From contig NZ_JAFMYW010000012.1 of NCBI RefSeq assembly GCF_017353175.1, positions 124,001 to 188,000 of the forward strand: 64,000 bases of DNA. The letters run 5' to 3'. Shown in pieces: positions 1 through 9,657 of the stretch. Position numbers and translations under genes: made by a program. Below the pieces are notes generated by a model. It did not search any database. It was given only the letters and a program-made list of their open reading frames with translations, and was not told the origin of the DNA. Within the stretch, counting starts at the first letter, position 1, and the number at the start of each line of letters is the position of its first letter. This stretch comes from Fibrella forsythiae (lineage in GTDB: Bacteria; Bacteroidota; Bacteroidia; Cytophagales; Spirosomataceae).

Positions 1-23
1 GGCTTCTCTGCACACCGACTCTT

Positions 24-1550
24 ATGAAACCAGTATTACGCATTGCGACCCTCCCTGTTCAATCGCTTCCAACCGTCAATCTGGCTGCTGCCAGGTGGGT
101 CACTCTTCTGCTGCTGGCCAGCCTTTTTCTGATGACAGGCTGTAAAAAAGAAACCGACGTAACACCAGCCGGAACCGTTATCGCCAAAGCCGGTCCAGAC
201 CAGCCCGTGCAGGTTGGGCAGACAGTTACGCTCGATGGATCAGCCTCGGTCGATAGCGACGGAAAGCCACTAACGTACCTGTGGACCGTTGTCCGTAAAC
301 CCGCCAAGAGCACGGCCGTGCTCTCGGACCCTACCTCGTTTAAACCGACCTTCAAAGCCGACGAAGTAGGTGAGTACGAGTTCGAGCTGATGGTGACCAG
401 CCCCAATGGTAAAAGCACCGACCGGGTAGTCGTAGCGGCATCAGTTGCCGAACCCCTGGCTATCACCGCCAATATTACCGTTAAGACCACACTCGTTGAC
501 CGGATTGCGAACCCTGACCTGCCAGATTATATCGTAACGAAGTCTATCGACGTAACGCACGAGTTAACCATTAACCCTGGCGTTGTGATTGCATTCGAGC
601 GCGACGTTCGGATGAATATCAATGATGGCGGAGGGCTGTTAATTGCCAAAGGCACCGCCGATCAGAAAATCAAACTGGTTGGCGTTCAGAACACCAAAGG
701 GTACTGGGCGGGCCTTACGCTCTATTCGGGCAGTAATGCCAATACGATGGAATACGTGGAGGTGAGGAATGCGGGTAGCCGAACGGCATTTAGCACCACC
801 AAAGCGGCCCTGTTCGTGGCGGGTAGCACCAAAGCGCAGATCGGTCTGAAAAACTGCCTATTCACTCAGAATGACGGGTACGGCGTCTACGTATACGAAG
901 GTGCAATTATCCGGGAGTTCAGCCAGAACGCCTTCACCGCCAACACAGAGGCTGGTATCTTACTCGATGCCCTGAACGTGGTGAAACTGGACCCGGCTTC
1001 CACCTTCACCGGTGGTAACGGACGCAACGTGGTCGAGGTAACGCCATCAGCTATTACCGGCAAAAGTGAGGTAGTCTGGGCTGGCTTTGCCGACAAAACA
1101 CCGTACCGGATCAACGGCTCGTTCGGGATTGATGCAGGCTTTAAACTGGCGCCGGGGGTAACAATGGAGATGAATCGCGACGCGGTAATTCAGATCAATG
1201 CGACGGGTTACCTGAGCGCCAAAGGAACACCCACGCAAAAAGTTATTTTTACCAGCGCCGACAATACGGCTGCGTACTGGCGTGGAATCATCAGTTACTC
1301 GGCCGACGCTAAAAATGAACTGGAAAATGCCGAAGTTAATAACGCAGGCAGTAGTTCGATTGTATCGGGTAAGAAAGCCAACATCGCCACTTGGGGCACC
1401 CGGTCCACTATAAACGTTACCAAAACGCGCATCAGCGGCAGTGGCGGCTACGGTGTGTTCGTTGGCTATGGCTCGTCTGTCAACACGGATATCAGCACCG
1501 CCAATACATTCGAGAAAAACACCCAGGCGAATGTACTGATTGATAAATAA
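24..1550 (+). CDS. PKD-domain / beta-helix lipoprotein
   Basis: Predicted surface or periplasmic lipoprotein of 508 aa. The N-terminus has a long hydrophobic stretch (about residues 24-38) ending in the lipobox LMTGC, so Cys40 is the likely lipidated residue. Residues about 55-140 form a PKD/Ig-like domain (GPDQPVQVGQTVTLDGSAS start, then YLWTVV). From about residue 165 to the end the sequence is Gly/Asn-rich with repeated short strand patterns (YWAGLTLYSGSNANTMEYVEV and later YWRGIISYSADAKNELENAEV), typical of right-handed parallel beta-helix proteins. No catalytic residues can be assigned; the substrate is unknown, possibly a polysaccharide. Only 23 bases precede the start, so its promoter and any operon partner lie outside the window. 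A 22-bp perfect hairpin follows. Confidence 0.75.
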   Translation: MKPVLRIATLPVQSLPTVNLAAARWVTLLLLASLFLMTGCKKETDVTPAGTVIAKAGPDQPVQVGQTVTLDGSASVDSDGKPLTYLWTVVRKPAKSTAVLSDPTSFKPTFKADEVGEYEFELMVTSPNGKSTDRVVVAASVAEPLAITANITVKTTLVDRIANPDLPDYIVTKSIDVTHELTINPGVVIAFERDVRMNINDGGGLLIAKGTADQKIKLVGVQNTKGYWAGLTLYSGSNANTMEYVEVRNAGSRTAFSTTKAALFVAGSTKAQIGLKNCLFTQNDGYGVYVYEGAIIREFSQNAFTANTEAGILLDALNVVKLDPASTFTGGNGRNVVEVTPSAITGKSEVVWAGFADKTPYRINGSFGIDAGFKLAPGVTMEMNRDAVIQINATGYLSAKGTPTQKVIFTSADNTAAYWRGIISYSADAKNELENAEVNNAGSSSIVSGKKANIATWGTRSTINVTKTRISGSGGYGVFVGYGSSVNTDISTANTFEKNTQANVLIDK

Positions 1551-1629
1551 TCGATCAACGTGCTGTCTCAACAGGCCGTTGTCGGATCCCCAGTCGGATC
1601 CGCTCAGATTACCGGACATAACTAAAATC

Positions 1630-1679
1630 AGGCCGATAGCCGGCTACATACGTCGATGTATGTAGCCGGCTATCGGCCT
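1630..1679. terminator. 22-bp perfect hairpin, no U-tract
   Basis: Arms 1630-1651 and 1658-1679 are exact reverse complements around a 6-nt loop (GTCGAT). It lies 80 bases after the lipoprotein stop and 155 before the kinase start. There is no T-run, so it is either an atypical terminator or another structured element. Similar U-less hairpins sit at other gene ends in this window. The rest of 1551-1833 shows nothing else. Confidence 0.55.
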
Positions 1680-1833
1680 ACCTAGTATCGGCAACCGGTT
1701 CAACCTAAAAAAGTGACGGTTCACAGCCGATTCATTCCTCTCCAGGCACGTGCTTCTTTGTCATGTGTTAGGGTCGCTGTACATTAAGAACCTTTGATGA
1801 CCTGGCTTAAAGCTACGATGAGGAAAGTACACT

Positions 1834-2877
1834 ATGCAGCGATTGAATGATACCTGGATGCGGCTCGCTGGTGTACCCTTGCTGGCGCTCATGGGTCAAT
1901 GGATGATGTATGGGTACACTAATACCCCGTATCCCAACGACTGGCGAATTCCCTTTTTTTTTATGATAGGCGCCATACTGGTTTGGGAATTCAACCGGGT
2001 GGGCATCATCTTCTCGCGACGGCGATACCCCGAACTGGCGCAGACCCTGAAGCGGGTGTTGTACCAGCTTGGTTGGTTTGTTTTGTTTTGTAGCCTGATC
2101 CGAATCACTCAGACATTCGTATACCAACTCATCGGCCTCTGGCAAGCTGTCGGCGAGTCCTCATTTCAGCCCTACTTTTTCAATACCCTTGTTTCGGTTG
2201 TTGGTACCATTCAGGTTGCTGCTGTTCTGGAGGGCATTTACCTCTACCAGCGCTGGCAGATGATGTATATTGAAACACAGGAATTGAAGAAGGTAACCCT
2301 GCAAAGCCAGCTCGATTCGCTGAAGACACAGCTCAACCCTCATTTTCTGTTCAATAATCTGAACTCGTTATCTGCTCTGATTGCCAGCGATGCTGTTGAA
2401 GCCGAGCGGTTTCTCGACGAGCTATCAACGGTGTATCGGTATCTGCTTCAACAGAATAGCCGATCACTATGCCCGCTTACTGATGAACTGGCGTTTCTGG
2501 ATGCCTATTTTCACCTGATCAAAACCCGGTATGGCGATGGCATCTCCCTGAAAATGGCCATCGATACGCACTTTATGACGTACCTGATACCACCGCTTAC
2601 GCTCCAGATTCTGTTCGAGAATGCCATTAAGCACAACATTATTTCGGCCAGTTGCCCGCTAACAATACAGATTTATAGTAGGGACGGGATGCTGTATATC
2701 GAGAATAACCTCCAGGTAAGGAAAGTCACTGTCCCTACCCATCAGGTTGGCCTGGAAAACGTCATCATGAAGTATAAACTGCTCGATCATTCATCGGTGC
2801 TGATACATCACAACGATGAAACGTTCCGGGTGGGTATTCCGCTGATTGCGCCCCAACCTAACCTGCTGTCAACGTAG
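1834..2877 (+). CDS. LytS-type sensor histidine kinase (His_kinase family)
   Basis: Membrane sensor kinase, 347 aa. Residues 1-140 hold four hydrophobic segments (about 12-28, 40-60, 78-100, 115-138) with no recognisable extracellular sensor domain, so the signal is unknown. The kinase core follows: H-box LKTQLNPHFLFNNLNSL with His170, then the N-box IPPLTLQILFENAIKHNI. The C-terminal ATP-binding part is short and its Gly box (QVGLENVIMKYKLL) is degenerate, as is usual for this family. A purine-rich GAGGAAAG lies about 9 bases before ATG. The likely partner is the LytTR regulator encoded convergently at 3000-3791; a convergent arrangement is unusual because such pairs are normally co-transcribed. 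Confidence 0.88.
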   Translation: MQRLNDTWMRLAGVPLLALMGQWMMYGYTNTPYPNDWRIPFFFMIGAILVWEFNRVGIIFSRRRYPELAQTLKRVLYQLGWFVLFCSLIRITQTFVYQLIGLWQAVGESSFQPYFFNTLVSVVGTIQVAAVLEGIYLYQRWQMMYIETQELKKVTLQSQLDSLKTQLNPHFLFNNLNSLSALIASDAVEAERFLDELSTVYRYLLQQNSRSLCPLTDELAFLDAYFHLIKTRYGDGISLKMAIDTHFMTYLIPPLTLQILFENAIKHNIISASCPLTIQIYSRDGMLYIENNLQVRKVTVPTHQVGLENVIMKYKLLDHSSVLIHHNDETFRVGIPLIAPQPNLLST

Positions 2878-2999
2878 GCAGGCACTCCTATAGGGGGAAC
2901 TGTAATGGGGAGCGACCCGGCCAGCTGATCAGGCCAGCACGTAGCCCGGAGGACGTACATGCGCCCGGTCAGCAGTTGAACTGATTTGGATGTAAGCGG

Positions 3000-3791
3000 T
3001 TATTTTCCCATCCACTTCTTGAATTCCGTAGCGCGTTCCCGGCTTACCAGTACTTCGTCGTCGGGGGCGGGCTTCAAGGTCAGTTTGAGCTTATTATTAA
3101 AATACGGGTGAATTTGCTGCACCGAGTTGATGTCGATGATGAACTGGCGGTTAGCGCGGAAGAACTGGTTCGGATTGAGCATGGCTTCCAGTTCATCGAG
3201 GGTATAATCGACCGGATATTTTTGATTGCTGCGGGTCCGAAATAAACTGACACCTTCTTCTGAATAGAAATAGGCAATGTCGCTCACGTCGACAGGTACC
3301 CACTGCGAAAGGTGTCGTACCAGAAACCGACGCCGATGTTCGGCGGGTGCTACCTGTTGCCGGAGTTGTTGTACCAGCGCGTCAATCGACATGGGCGAAC
3401 CTGTCTCCGGGGGGGCTGCGGCATTCAGGCGGCGGTGTTTTTGCAGGCTGGCTTCGAGTTCGTGGCGTTTGATGGGCTTGAGCAAATAATCGATGCTGTT
3501 TACCTTAAAAGCCCGCAGTGCGTACTCATCGTAGGAGGTTGTAAAAATTACCGGGGCCGTTACCGTGGTCTGCTCGAAAATCTCAAAACTCTGTCCGTCA
3601 GCCAATTCGATATCCATCAGAATCAGGTCAGGCGCTGAGGGTTGCCCCGGCGAATTGGCTTCCAGCCAGCTAACCGAAGCCCGGACGCTGGCGGCTGTGC
3701 CAACGATCTGGATGGTAGGGTCGACATCTTGGAGTAGCTTGGTCAACTTACGGACAGCTAGTTCTTCGTCTTCGATGATGAATACGTTCAT
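3000..3791 (-). CDS. LytTR-family response regulator
   Basis: Cytoplasmic transcription regulator, 263 aa. Residues 1-120 are a receiver domain with acidic pocket EDEE (residues 7-10), phosphoacceptor Asp60 in LILMDIEL, and a conserved Lys in YLLKPIK. A linker rich in Pro, Ala and Gln (about 125-155) leads to a LytTR DNA-binding domain (about 158-262) with the typical FFRANRQFIIDINSVQQIHPY segment. It is predicted to be phosphorylated by the LytS-like kinase whose gene ends at 2877, 122 bases away in the opposite direction. Targets are unknown. Confidence 0.9.
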   Translation of the reverse strand: MNVFIIEDEELAVRKLTKLLQDVDPTIQIVGTAASVRASVSWLEANSPGQPSAPDLILMDIELADGQSFEIFEQTTVTAPVIFTTSYDEYALRAFKVNSIDYLLKPIKRHELEASLQKHRRLNAAAPPETGSPMSIDALVQQLRQQVAPAEHRRRFLVRHLSQWVPVDVSDIAYFYSEEGVSLFRTRSNQKYPVDYTLDELEAMLNPNQFFRANRQFIIDINSVQQIHPYFNNKLKLTLKPAPDDEVLVSRERATEFKKWMGK

Positions 3792-4156
3792 AGCGCAGGG
3801 GCAAGGCTTAAAAGGTTATAACGTAAAACTATCCTATTGAGCCCCTCGAGCCAACGTTATATCAGTGAAACCATCAAAATTATAGACGGACCTGCAAAGG
3901 ATGGCAATGAAACGTTTCTATCAATAAAGGTGGCTAGCAATGCAGGGGTGGCGAAGACTATTGTACTTTGACTGGCCATACGGAAACCCAGAAGAAAATC
4001 AACAGCCCCTAGTCATTCCGGTAGTCAGTCAGTTGGCTCGGCTTACTATTGAAAAAAAGGCTGGTTTAGCTCCGTGATAAGTTAATTCAGTTCATATAGA
4101 CTTTTTCACACTTCACCTCTGCTATTGCCAATTGGACTTACAACCAGTATACTGTA
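3792..4156. other. intergenic, no feature seen
   Basis: This 365-base stretch lies between the LytTR regulator start and the IS3 remnant. Neither strand has an ORF that looks coding, and I see no tRNA, terminator or repeat. It should contain the promoter of the minus-strand regulator. Confidence 0.5.
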
Positions 4157-4259
4157 TGGTGCACCCCAGTTACTGGACAGGATTTTGGCGTTTTCAAACT
4201 TGCTGAACTAAGCTCGAAAGTTGTACTTTTTCTTCCCCTTCTGCTCTCATACCCTATTA

Positions 4260-4850
4260 CAGGAGGTTGACAGCCCAACGATTGGTGCTTACGCTCGTGG
4301 TTGTAGAAGTGGACATACTCGGGTAGTCCCTGATGCAGGCTGTGCCCGTCTAGCGTAGGCCCGCCCGTAGATAAAGATGCTCATACTTAATGGTCCCGCA
4401 CCGGCGGATCAATAATAGCACAGAGATACAAAAAACCAGTAGCCACGGGTAGATAAGTGATATGGGTTGACCAGACATAATTAGGGCGATCCACTACTAG
4501 CCCTTTTAGTAAGTAGGGATAAATCGTATGGCCCTGTTGGGGCATGGACTGGTTATGTTTCGGCCCAATAGCCGCTAGCCCCATTGAGCGCATTAACCGA
4601 CGTACCCCTCTTGATATTGACCGGGTTATCTGGCGTGGTCAACTCGTGATCCATCCGTCTGACCGGTACGCCGGCGCGGCTCATTTCAGGACGGGTTGTA
4701 AACAGCTTATCGATGCGCTCCATCAAAGCCAACTTTTCCAGTGATTCCCCCACTGGTTGATAGTAGTAACAGGAACGAGGCCGGTCTAAGAGGGCCCATT
4801 GTTGGGCGATGGAGAAGTGCTTATCAGCTGGGTCGATAAGAGCCCGCCGG
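4260..4850 (-). pseudogene. IS3 transposase OrfB remnant
   Basis: Pieces of an IS3 OrfB in more than one frame. Reading the minus strand, the N-terminal part (RPRSCYYYQPVGES, then LMERIDKLFTTRPEMSRAG) shifts frame near 4590 into RSMGLAAIGPKHNQSMPQQG and YLLKGLVVDRPNYVWSTHIT, the start of the DDE core. After AIIDPPVRDH the sequence jumps to the C-terminal motif LPEYVHFYNHERKHQSLG, so most of the catalytic domain, including the second Asp and probably the Glu, is deleted. Confidence 0.8.
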
Positions 4851-4869
4851 TCAGGACTCAGTTGGTCCG

Positions 4870-5156
4870 CAATTTTTTTTGAGCCAATCGTTCTCCACTT
4901 TCAGTTGCCCTATTGACTGAAACAGAGGCGCTTCGATCTCTTCGCGTTGGTGTTCGGAACGGGGGGATTTGGGCGAGGAGCCCTAGACGAGGACGGGGAA
5001 CTTGTCGAGCGTCTGTTTCTTCCAGTCGGTGATCTGCTGGGCGTGAATACCAAATTTGCTGGCGAGTTGGGGAAGCGTTTTGAGCCCTTTGAGGGCTTCT
5101 AAGACGACTTTGGTTTTGAAAGCCGCGTCGTGAACACGACGGATTGACTTGGTCAT
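4870..5156 (-). pseudogene. IS3 transposase OrfA remnant
   Basis: Reading from ATG at 5156 on the minus strand gives an OrfA helix-turn-helix protein (MTKSIRRVHDAAFKTKVVLE, then QLASKFGIHAQQITDWKKQ). An in-frame TAG follows FPVLV, after which the same frame continues as recognisable OrfA sequence up to VENDWLKK. An A-rich run after this point (a T-run at about 4871-4878 on the plus strand) resembles the slippery site where IS3 elements shift into OrfB. The internal stop makes the copy inactive. Confidence 0.75.
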
Positions 5157-5270
5157 ATTTGGACATTTTGCAGATAGGTGCTTGACGATTCAAGTTACAC
5201 TACCTGTCCAGTTTTTGGGGACCACTATACCGGTACCCTGCTTTCCCAGAAATGACCTTCACGGTTTTTG

Positions 5271-5278
5271 TAGCTTTG
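5271..5278 (+). promoter_or_regulatory. putative Bacteroidota -7 element of rarA
   Basis: TAGCTTTG matches the Bacteroidota -7 consensus TAnnTTTG and ends 4 bases before the first rarA ATG. If used, transcription would start at or next to the start codon, giving a leaderless or nearly leaderless mRNA. No clear -33 TTTG at standard spacing was found. Confidence 0.45.
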
Positions 5279-5282
5279 TGGA

Positions 5283-6554
5283 ATGAACATGTCCTCAACG
5301 CCCCTCCCCGAACGCATCCGTCCACGTACCCTTGATGACGTCATTGGTCAATCGAAATTGATTGGTCCCAGCGGTTCATTGCGCCGAGCCGTGGCTTCGG
5401 GCCGACTGCCTTCCATGATCTTATGGGGACCGCCGGGGGTGGGGAAAACAACGCTGGCACTACTGCTGGCAGAAGCAGTAAAAAGACCGTTTGTGGCCCT
5501 GAGCGCCATCAATTCAGGGGTTAAAGAAGTACGCGACGTGCTGGCCCGCCCCGCCGGGATGTTTCCGCCGGTGGTATTCATCGACGAGATTCACCGCTTC
5601 AACAAAAGCCAGCAGGATGCATTGCTGGGAGCCGTAGAAAAAGGACAGATCACCCTGATTGGCGCTACCACCGAAAATCCGTCGTTTGAGGTAAACGGCG
5701 CATTACTCTCGCGCTGTCAGGTATATGTCCTGGAAGCACTCGACCGCGACGACCTGGTCCAGCTCATCGACCGGGCGCTGACGACTGATGTTATTTTGAA
5801 GCAACGCCAGGTACGTGTCGCCGAATACGATGCGCTGCTTCGACTGTCGGGGGGTGATGGCCGGAAATTGCTGAACCTGCTCGAACTGGTTGTGACCAAC
5901 CATGTATCGGCCGATGAGCTGGTGGTGACCGACGATTACGTGACGAGCGTAGCGCAACAGAACATTGCCCGCTACGATAAATCGGGGGAGCAGCATTACG
6001 ACATCATTTCGGCGTTTATCAAATCACTGCGCGGCTCTGACCCGAACGGGGCGTTGTACTGGATGGCCCGGATGCTGGTGGCGGGTGAAGACCCCGTGTT
6101 TATTGCCCGCCGGATGCTGATCATGGCCTCGGAAGATATTGGCAACGCCAACCCCACCGCCTTGATTATGGCCACCGAAGCTATGCAGGCTATCCGCGTA
6201 ATCGGCATGCCCGAAGGCCGGATCATTCTGTCGCAGGTAGCGGTATATCTGGCTACGTCGCCGAAAAGCAATGCCAGCTACGTGGCTATTGACGCGGCAA
6301 TGGCACTGGCCGAAAAGACAGCCCATCTACCCGTACCGCTACACCTGCGGAATGCGCCCACCAAGCTGATGAAGCAATTAGGCTACGGGAAGTCGTATGA
6401 GTATTCGCATAATTACAACGGCAACTTCAGTCAGCAGAATTACCTGCCCGATGAGTTGGAAGGCCATAAATTGTATGAGCCGGGTCAGAACCCGCGGGAG
6501 CAGGATATTCTGCGTAGCCTGAAAGCCTGGTGGGGCGAGTGGTACGGGTATTGA
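5283..6554 (+). CDS. rarA: RarA/MgsA replication-associated recombination ATPase
   Basis: AAA+ ATPase of the RarA/MgsA/WRNIP1 family, acting at stalled replication forks and related to clamp-loader subunits; cytoplasmic, 423 aa. Walker A is GPPGVGKTT (residues 49-57), Walker B is VVFIDE (97-102), and a sensor-1-like ATTENPSFE segment follows near residue 128. The C-terminal half carries the family's tetramerisation/MgsA region ([20 protein letters not shown] near 240 and HNYNGNF near 380). Length is normal. ATG codons at 5283 and 5289 are both possible starts. It appears to be a single-gene unit just downstream of the IS remnant. Confidence 0.93.
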   Translation: MNMSSTPLPERIRPRTLDDVIGQSKLIGPSGSLRRAVASGRLPSMILWGPPGVGKTTLALLLAEAVKRPFVALSAINSGVKEVRDVLARPAGMFPPVVFIDEIHRFNKSQQDALLGAVEKGQITLIGATTENPSFEVNGALLSRCQVYVLEALDRDDLVQLIDRALTTDVILKQRQVRVAEYDALLRLSGGDGRKLLNLLELVVTNHVSADELVVTDDYVTSVAQQNIARYDKSGEQHYDIISAFIKSLRGSDPNGALYWMARMLVAGEDPVFIARRMLIMASEDIGNANPTALIMATEAMQAIRVIGMPEGRIILSQVAVYLATSPKSNASYVAIDAAMALAEKTAHLPVPLHLRNAPTKLMKQLGYGKSYEYSHNYNGNFSQQNYLPDELEGHKLYEPGQNPREQDILRSLKAWWGEWYGY

Positions 6555-6782
6555 CCAACGACGAGTTGATGGGCTTCGTCGCAGGAAACCGACTGTTGCT
6601 CTACACAAGGGCGATTTCGGGCAACGCCTGGATACATTCGGCGGTAAAAGAAAGGGAAACGCAACGGGGAAACGGGGTCGTTAAAAGACCTTAAGAATTC
6701 CCACAAACCCTTTAGTAGATGCCCTATCTGTACGTTTTCCCCGTAAACCGAGAAACAGCGGTCAACCTGACTCCCTCAATTT

Positions 6783-7022
6783 ATGCTACGTACATGCCCA
6801 TCTGCCCAAAACGCCCAGCCAGTCCTGGCCAGCCAGCAACCCCTCAGCGCCCTGCTATCTAGCTCGGAAGACGAATTTTATGGCAGTCTCCAGCGAATCT
6901 GGAACAACGTCGTGCAGCTCGAAGACATGGGAATTATCCATGACAACAACGACAAGTTTGCCTATGCCTACCGGTTTGCCGAGGCGGAACTGCGTCGGTT
7001 GTATTCAGAAAAAAGCGCGTAG
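6783..7022 (+). CDS. small protein of unknown function
   Basis: A 79-aa protein with no signal peptide, membrane segment or family I recognise. The second half is predicted helical and charged (EDEFYGSLQRIWNNVVQLED, then AYRFAEAELRRLYSEK), suggesting a soluble helical protein. The next gene starts 11 bases after its stop, so the two are probably co-transcribed. The 228-base gap upstream (6555-6782) shows no other gene. It is supported mainly by its tight spacing to the next gene. Confidence 0.5.
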   Translation: MLRTCPSAQNAQPVLASQQPLSALLSSSEDEFYGSLQRIWNNVVQLEDMGIIHDNNDKFAYAYRFAEAELRRLYSEKSA

Positions 7023-7033
7023 CCATTGCCTGC

Positions 7034-7450
7034 ATGAAAACCTACCGGAATGAACACGCCGTCATACTGGTCGACGGCGGGGTACACTTGATCCAGCAGG
7101 TTTGGACAGGTGTACCATCCAGCGAGAATTTCAGAGACGGTTCGATAGCCTCGTTGACGTTGGCCAAACGGCACCACATTAAACGCTGGCTCGTCGATCT
7201 GCGAACGCTACGACTGTTCAATCCGATTGATCTACAGTGGTTTGTAAAAAGCTGGCTTCCCGAAGCGGTGCACGACCTGCCCCAAAACGGGCGGGTCGCT
7301 ATTTTGCTCAATGAGTACAACCAGTTTGGCAAACTAGGTGCCGATCTGTTATTACGAGCCTCTACGAACCAGAACCCGGCCCTGTCGAGTCGGTATTTTC
7401 TGAGTGATCAGGAGGCGCGTGACTGGCTGTTGCGTGCACCGGAAGCCTAA
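7034..7450 (+). CDS. conserved-looking hypothetical protein, possibly STAS-like
   Basis: A soluble 138-aa protein without signal peptide or membrane span. It alternates short strands and helices (YRNEHAVILVDGG; LTLAKRHHIKRWLVDLRTLR; WFVKSWLPEAV; GRVAILLNEYNQFG; SRYFLSDQEARDWLL). This layout resembles small STAS/SpoIIAA-like domains, but no diagnostic motif can be pointed to. It is probably in one operon with the 79-aa gene 11 bases upstream. A role near the LytTR/LytS operon that converges on it from 7582 is possible but unproven. Confidence 0.55.
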   Translation: MKTYRNEHAVILVDGGVHLIQQVWTGVPSSENFRDGSIASLTLAKRHHIKRWLVDLRTLRLFNPIDLQWFVKSWLPEAVHDLPQNGRVAILLNEYNQFGKLGADLLLRASTNQNPALSSRYFLSDQEARDWLLRAPEA

Positions 7451-7581
7451 GTGGTTTACTCCTATCGGAAAGACACTGGTAATCTCTCCCGTTGTCGTTT
7501 GCCTTTGGCGAGCGATAATAGGGAATTGTAGTGACGATGAAGGCTAATGACCGATACGCCGGGGCACAGCGTAATGATCAT

Positions 7582-8343
7582 TCACAGCCACCGGCTGATA
7601 AACTGGCTGAACGACTCTTTGTATTGATCGCTAACGGGAATTGTCGTGGTGCCGATTTGCACGGAATTGCGTGTAACGGCATCAATTCGGTCGAGGGCAA
7701 CGATGAACGAGCGGTGCACCCGCATGAACTGGCGGGCGGGCAGTTTCTCTTCGAGTGTTTTTAGGCTCGTTAGCGATAATAATGGCTTGGCCGGATCGCT
7801 GTTACGGTACACTTTCACGTAGTCTTTTAGCCCTTCGATATACAGAATATCACTGTATGCCACCCGCACCAGTTGGTATTCTACCTTCAAAAACAAGTAA
7901 TCGTCCGTAACCTCAACGGGCAACAGGGGCTGTTCAAGACCAAGCGGCGCTTCTGGTCGACGTACCAACTCGAAGTAGTGTAATGCCTTGCCCGATGCCC
8001 GTAGGAATTCCTCGTAGTTGAACGGTTTCAGGAGGTAATCCAGCGCATCGACTCGGTAGCCATCAAGGGCAAACTGATTGAAGGCCGTCGTGAAAATAAT
8101 GCGGCTCGTATGTGCGCCGCGGCCGCTTCGGTCCAGCACACGTGCCAGTTCCAGCCCCGTCAGGTCGGGCATCTGGATATCCAGAAAAATTACGTCGACA
8201 GGATTGATCAACAGGCCCTGCAAAGCCTCAACGGCACTGCTGTATCGGCCAACCAACCGGAGAAAAGGCGTTTTTTCGATGAAGGCGCACACCAGCCCCA
8301 GGGCCAGCGGTTCATCGTCGACGGCAATGCAGGTCAGGTTCAT
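7582..8343 (-). CDS. LytTR-family response regulator
   Basis: Cytoplasmic regulator, 253 aa. The receiver domain (residues 1-125) has acidic residues DDE near position 9-11, phosphoacceptor Asp55 in VIFLDIQMPD, and the Lys of DYLLKPFN. The LytTR DNA-binding domain spans about 150-250 (YLFLKVEYQLVRVAYSDILY, then RQFMRVHRSFIVALDRIDAV). Its start overlaps the end of the upstream kinase gene by 4 bases, so the two are translationally coupled. Divergently placed next to this operon is an outer-membrane barrel gene at 9658, a plausible target. Confidence 0.92.
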   Translation of the reverse strand: MNLTCIAVDDEPLALGLVCAFIEKTPFLRLVGRYSSAVEALQGLLINPVDVIFLDIQMPDLTGLELARVLDRSGRGAHTSRIIFTTAFNQFALDGYRVDALDYLLKPFNYEEFLRASGKALHYFELVRRPEAPLGLEQPLLPVEVTDDYLFLKVEYQLVRVAYSDILYIEGLKDYVKVYRNSDPAKPLLSLTSLKTLEEKLPARQFMRVHRSFIVALDRIDAVTRNSVQIGTTTIPVSDQYKESFSQFISRWL

Positions 8344-9458
8344 GACAAGGTCAGGGTTAAACGTACCTGGTATTCGTGGTCGTCAGTATGTTCATTGATC
8401 TGCAAAACATATTGCTCCGGGTAGAGCAGATCGAGCCGCCGACGGGTGTTGGTCAGGCCAATGCCACCCGTTTCCAGCGAGGGCAATTTAGCCGTAAACA
8501 GTGTATTCCGAACGTCCATCAGTAACTGGTTCTGTTGCTGCTGAATCTCGATATGAATCTGGCTGAGCTCCGTGGCGCTTACGCCATGCTTAAACGCGTT
8601 TTCTACGAACGGCAACAGCAGCATCGGTGCAATGGATTGATCGCGCAGGCTTGGCGGGGTAATCAGCCTGACGGTGACCTTATCGGTAAGCCGGAGTTGC
8701 ATCAACTGAATGTAGTCACTTACAAAGGCGATCTCTTTGCTGAGTTGGGTCGTGGTGGTCTGGGTTTCGTAGAGCACATAGCGCATCATCCGCGAGAGCC
8801 GGTGCAGCGCCTCGCGGGCAGTGTCGGCGTTGAGCAGCGTCAGTGCGTAGATATTGTTGAGGGTATTGAAAAAGAAATGCGGGTTGATCTGTGCCTTCAG
8901 AAACGAGAGTTCAGAGGTGGTCTTGGCCTGTTCGAGCGCCAGCCTCAGGTTGGCATCGGTCTGCCACTTTTGTACCACGGCGATACTGGTACTCACGCCC
9001 AGCACCAAAATAATAGTAACCAGGTTGGGCTGCACCCAGCCATATAGCCGGGGAGTACCTGTACCGTCGGGATGGAAAACGAGGTGCACCAGTCGGGGAA
9101 GATCGAACCAGGTTTCGATGCCCCATACGATAAGCATCACGAGGGTGACGACTCCGAGCATGGTCAACAAATAGCGACTGGTTTCTTCGCGAAGGAGCAG
9201 CCGTGGAATCAGCACCTGCGCGTTCAGGTAGAAAAGGCCCACCACCAATATGAAGAATATGCCTTGCCGAACCCAGAACAGATCCGGGAAATGCAGGTCC
9301 ATGTTGTGCAACTGGGCAAAAAACAGCAGGTAGCCCATCAGCCCCCAGCCAAGCAGGTGGCTCAGGATCGGAACGTAGCGACGGGAAAAAAGAAGAGCGG
9401 CCATAAGCAGTTGGGGAAATACAAGTTTACGTGAACTATCTGTCTCCACGGCTAGCAA
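8340..9458 (-). CDS. LytS-type sensor histidine kinase
   Basis: Membrane kinase, 372 aa. Four hydrophobic segments in residues 30-165 form the membrane domain, with no recognised ligand-binding domain. The H-box is FLKAQINPHFFFNTLNNIY with His194; the N-box is PMLLLPFVENAFKHG; the Gly box GGIGLTNTRRRLDLLY is well preserved. ATG at 9458 gives the full length, but Met19 (9404) is an equally plausible start. First gene of a two-gene operon with the LytTR regulator (4-base overlap). Confidence 0.9.
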   Translation of the reverse strand: MLAVETDSSRKLVFPQLLMAALLFSRRYVPILSHLLGWGLMGYLLFFAQLHNMDLHFPDLFWVRQGIFFILVVGLFYLNAQVLIPRLLLREETSRYLLTMLGVVTLVMLIVWGIETWFDLPRLVHLVFHPDGTGTPRLYGWVQPNLVTIILVLGVSTSIAVVQKWQTDANLRLALEQAKTTSELSFLKAQINPHFFFNTLNNIYALTLLNADTAREALHRLSRMMRYVLYETQTTTTQLSKEIAFVSDYIQLMQLRLTDKVTVRLITPPSLRDQSIAPMLLLPFVENAFKHGVSATELSQIHIEIQQQQNQLLMDVRNTLFTAKLPSLETGGIGLTNTRRRLDLLYPEQYVLQINEHTDDHEYQVRLTLTLS

Positions 9459-9657
9459 TCGGCCGCCACACCAAATTTGCCGATGAGTTATCCCTTTCTG
9501 CCGACGAAACGGCTTTTTCCGGATTGACCTTCCGGCAACCTGCAGTTCATCGGGTAAAACAGACCATCTGCCGACGTTCTACCCTACCCCGTCTATTGCG
9601 TTTTTGTGCCTGCCCATCCCCTCGTTGCTTTGAGTATACGTCGAACGTAATGCAGCT

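Larger units (their letters stand above)
4157..5226 (-). mobile_element. decayed IS3-family insertion sequence
   Basis: A full-span but dead IS3-family copy. The ends are imperfect inverted repeats: TGGTGCACCCCAGTTACTGG at the left (from about 4157) and, reading inward from the right, TGGTCCCCAAAAACTGG (to about 5226), both followed by ACAGG. The transposase genes run on the minus strand and are broken by an in-frame stop, frameshifts and an internal deletion. Length is about 1.07 kb, somewhat short for the family. No convincing target duplication is visible. It lies between the LytTR regulator and rarA without disrupting either. Confidence 0.8.
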
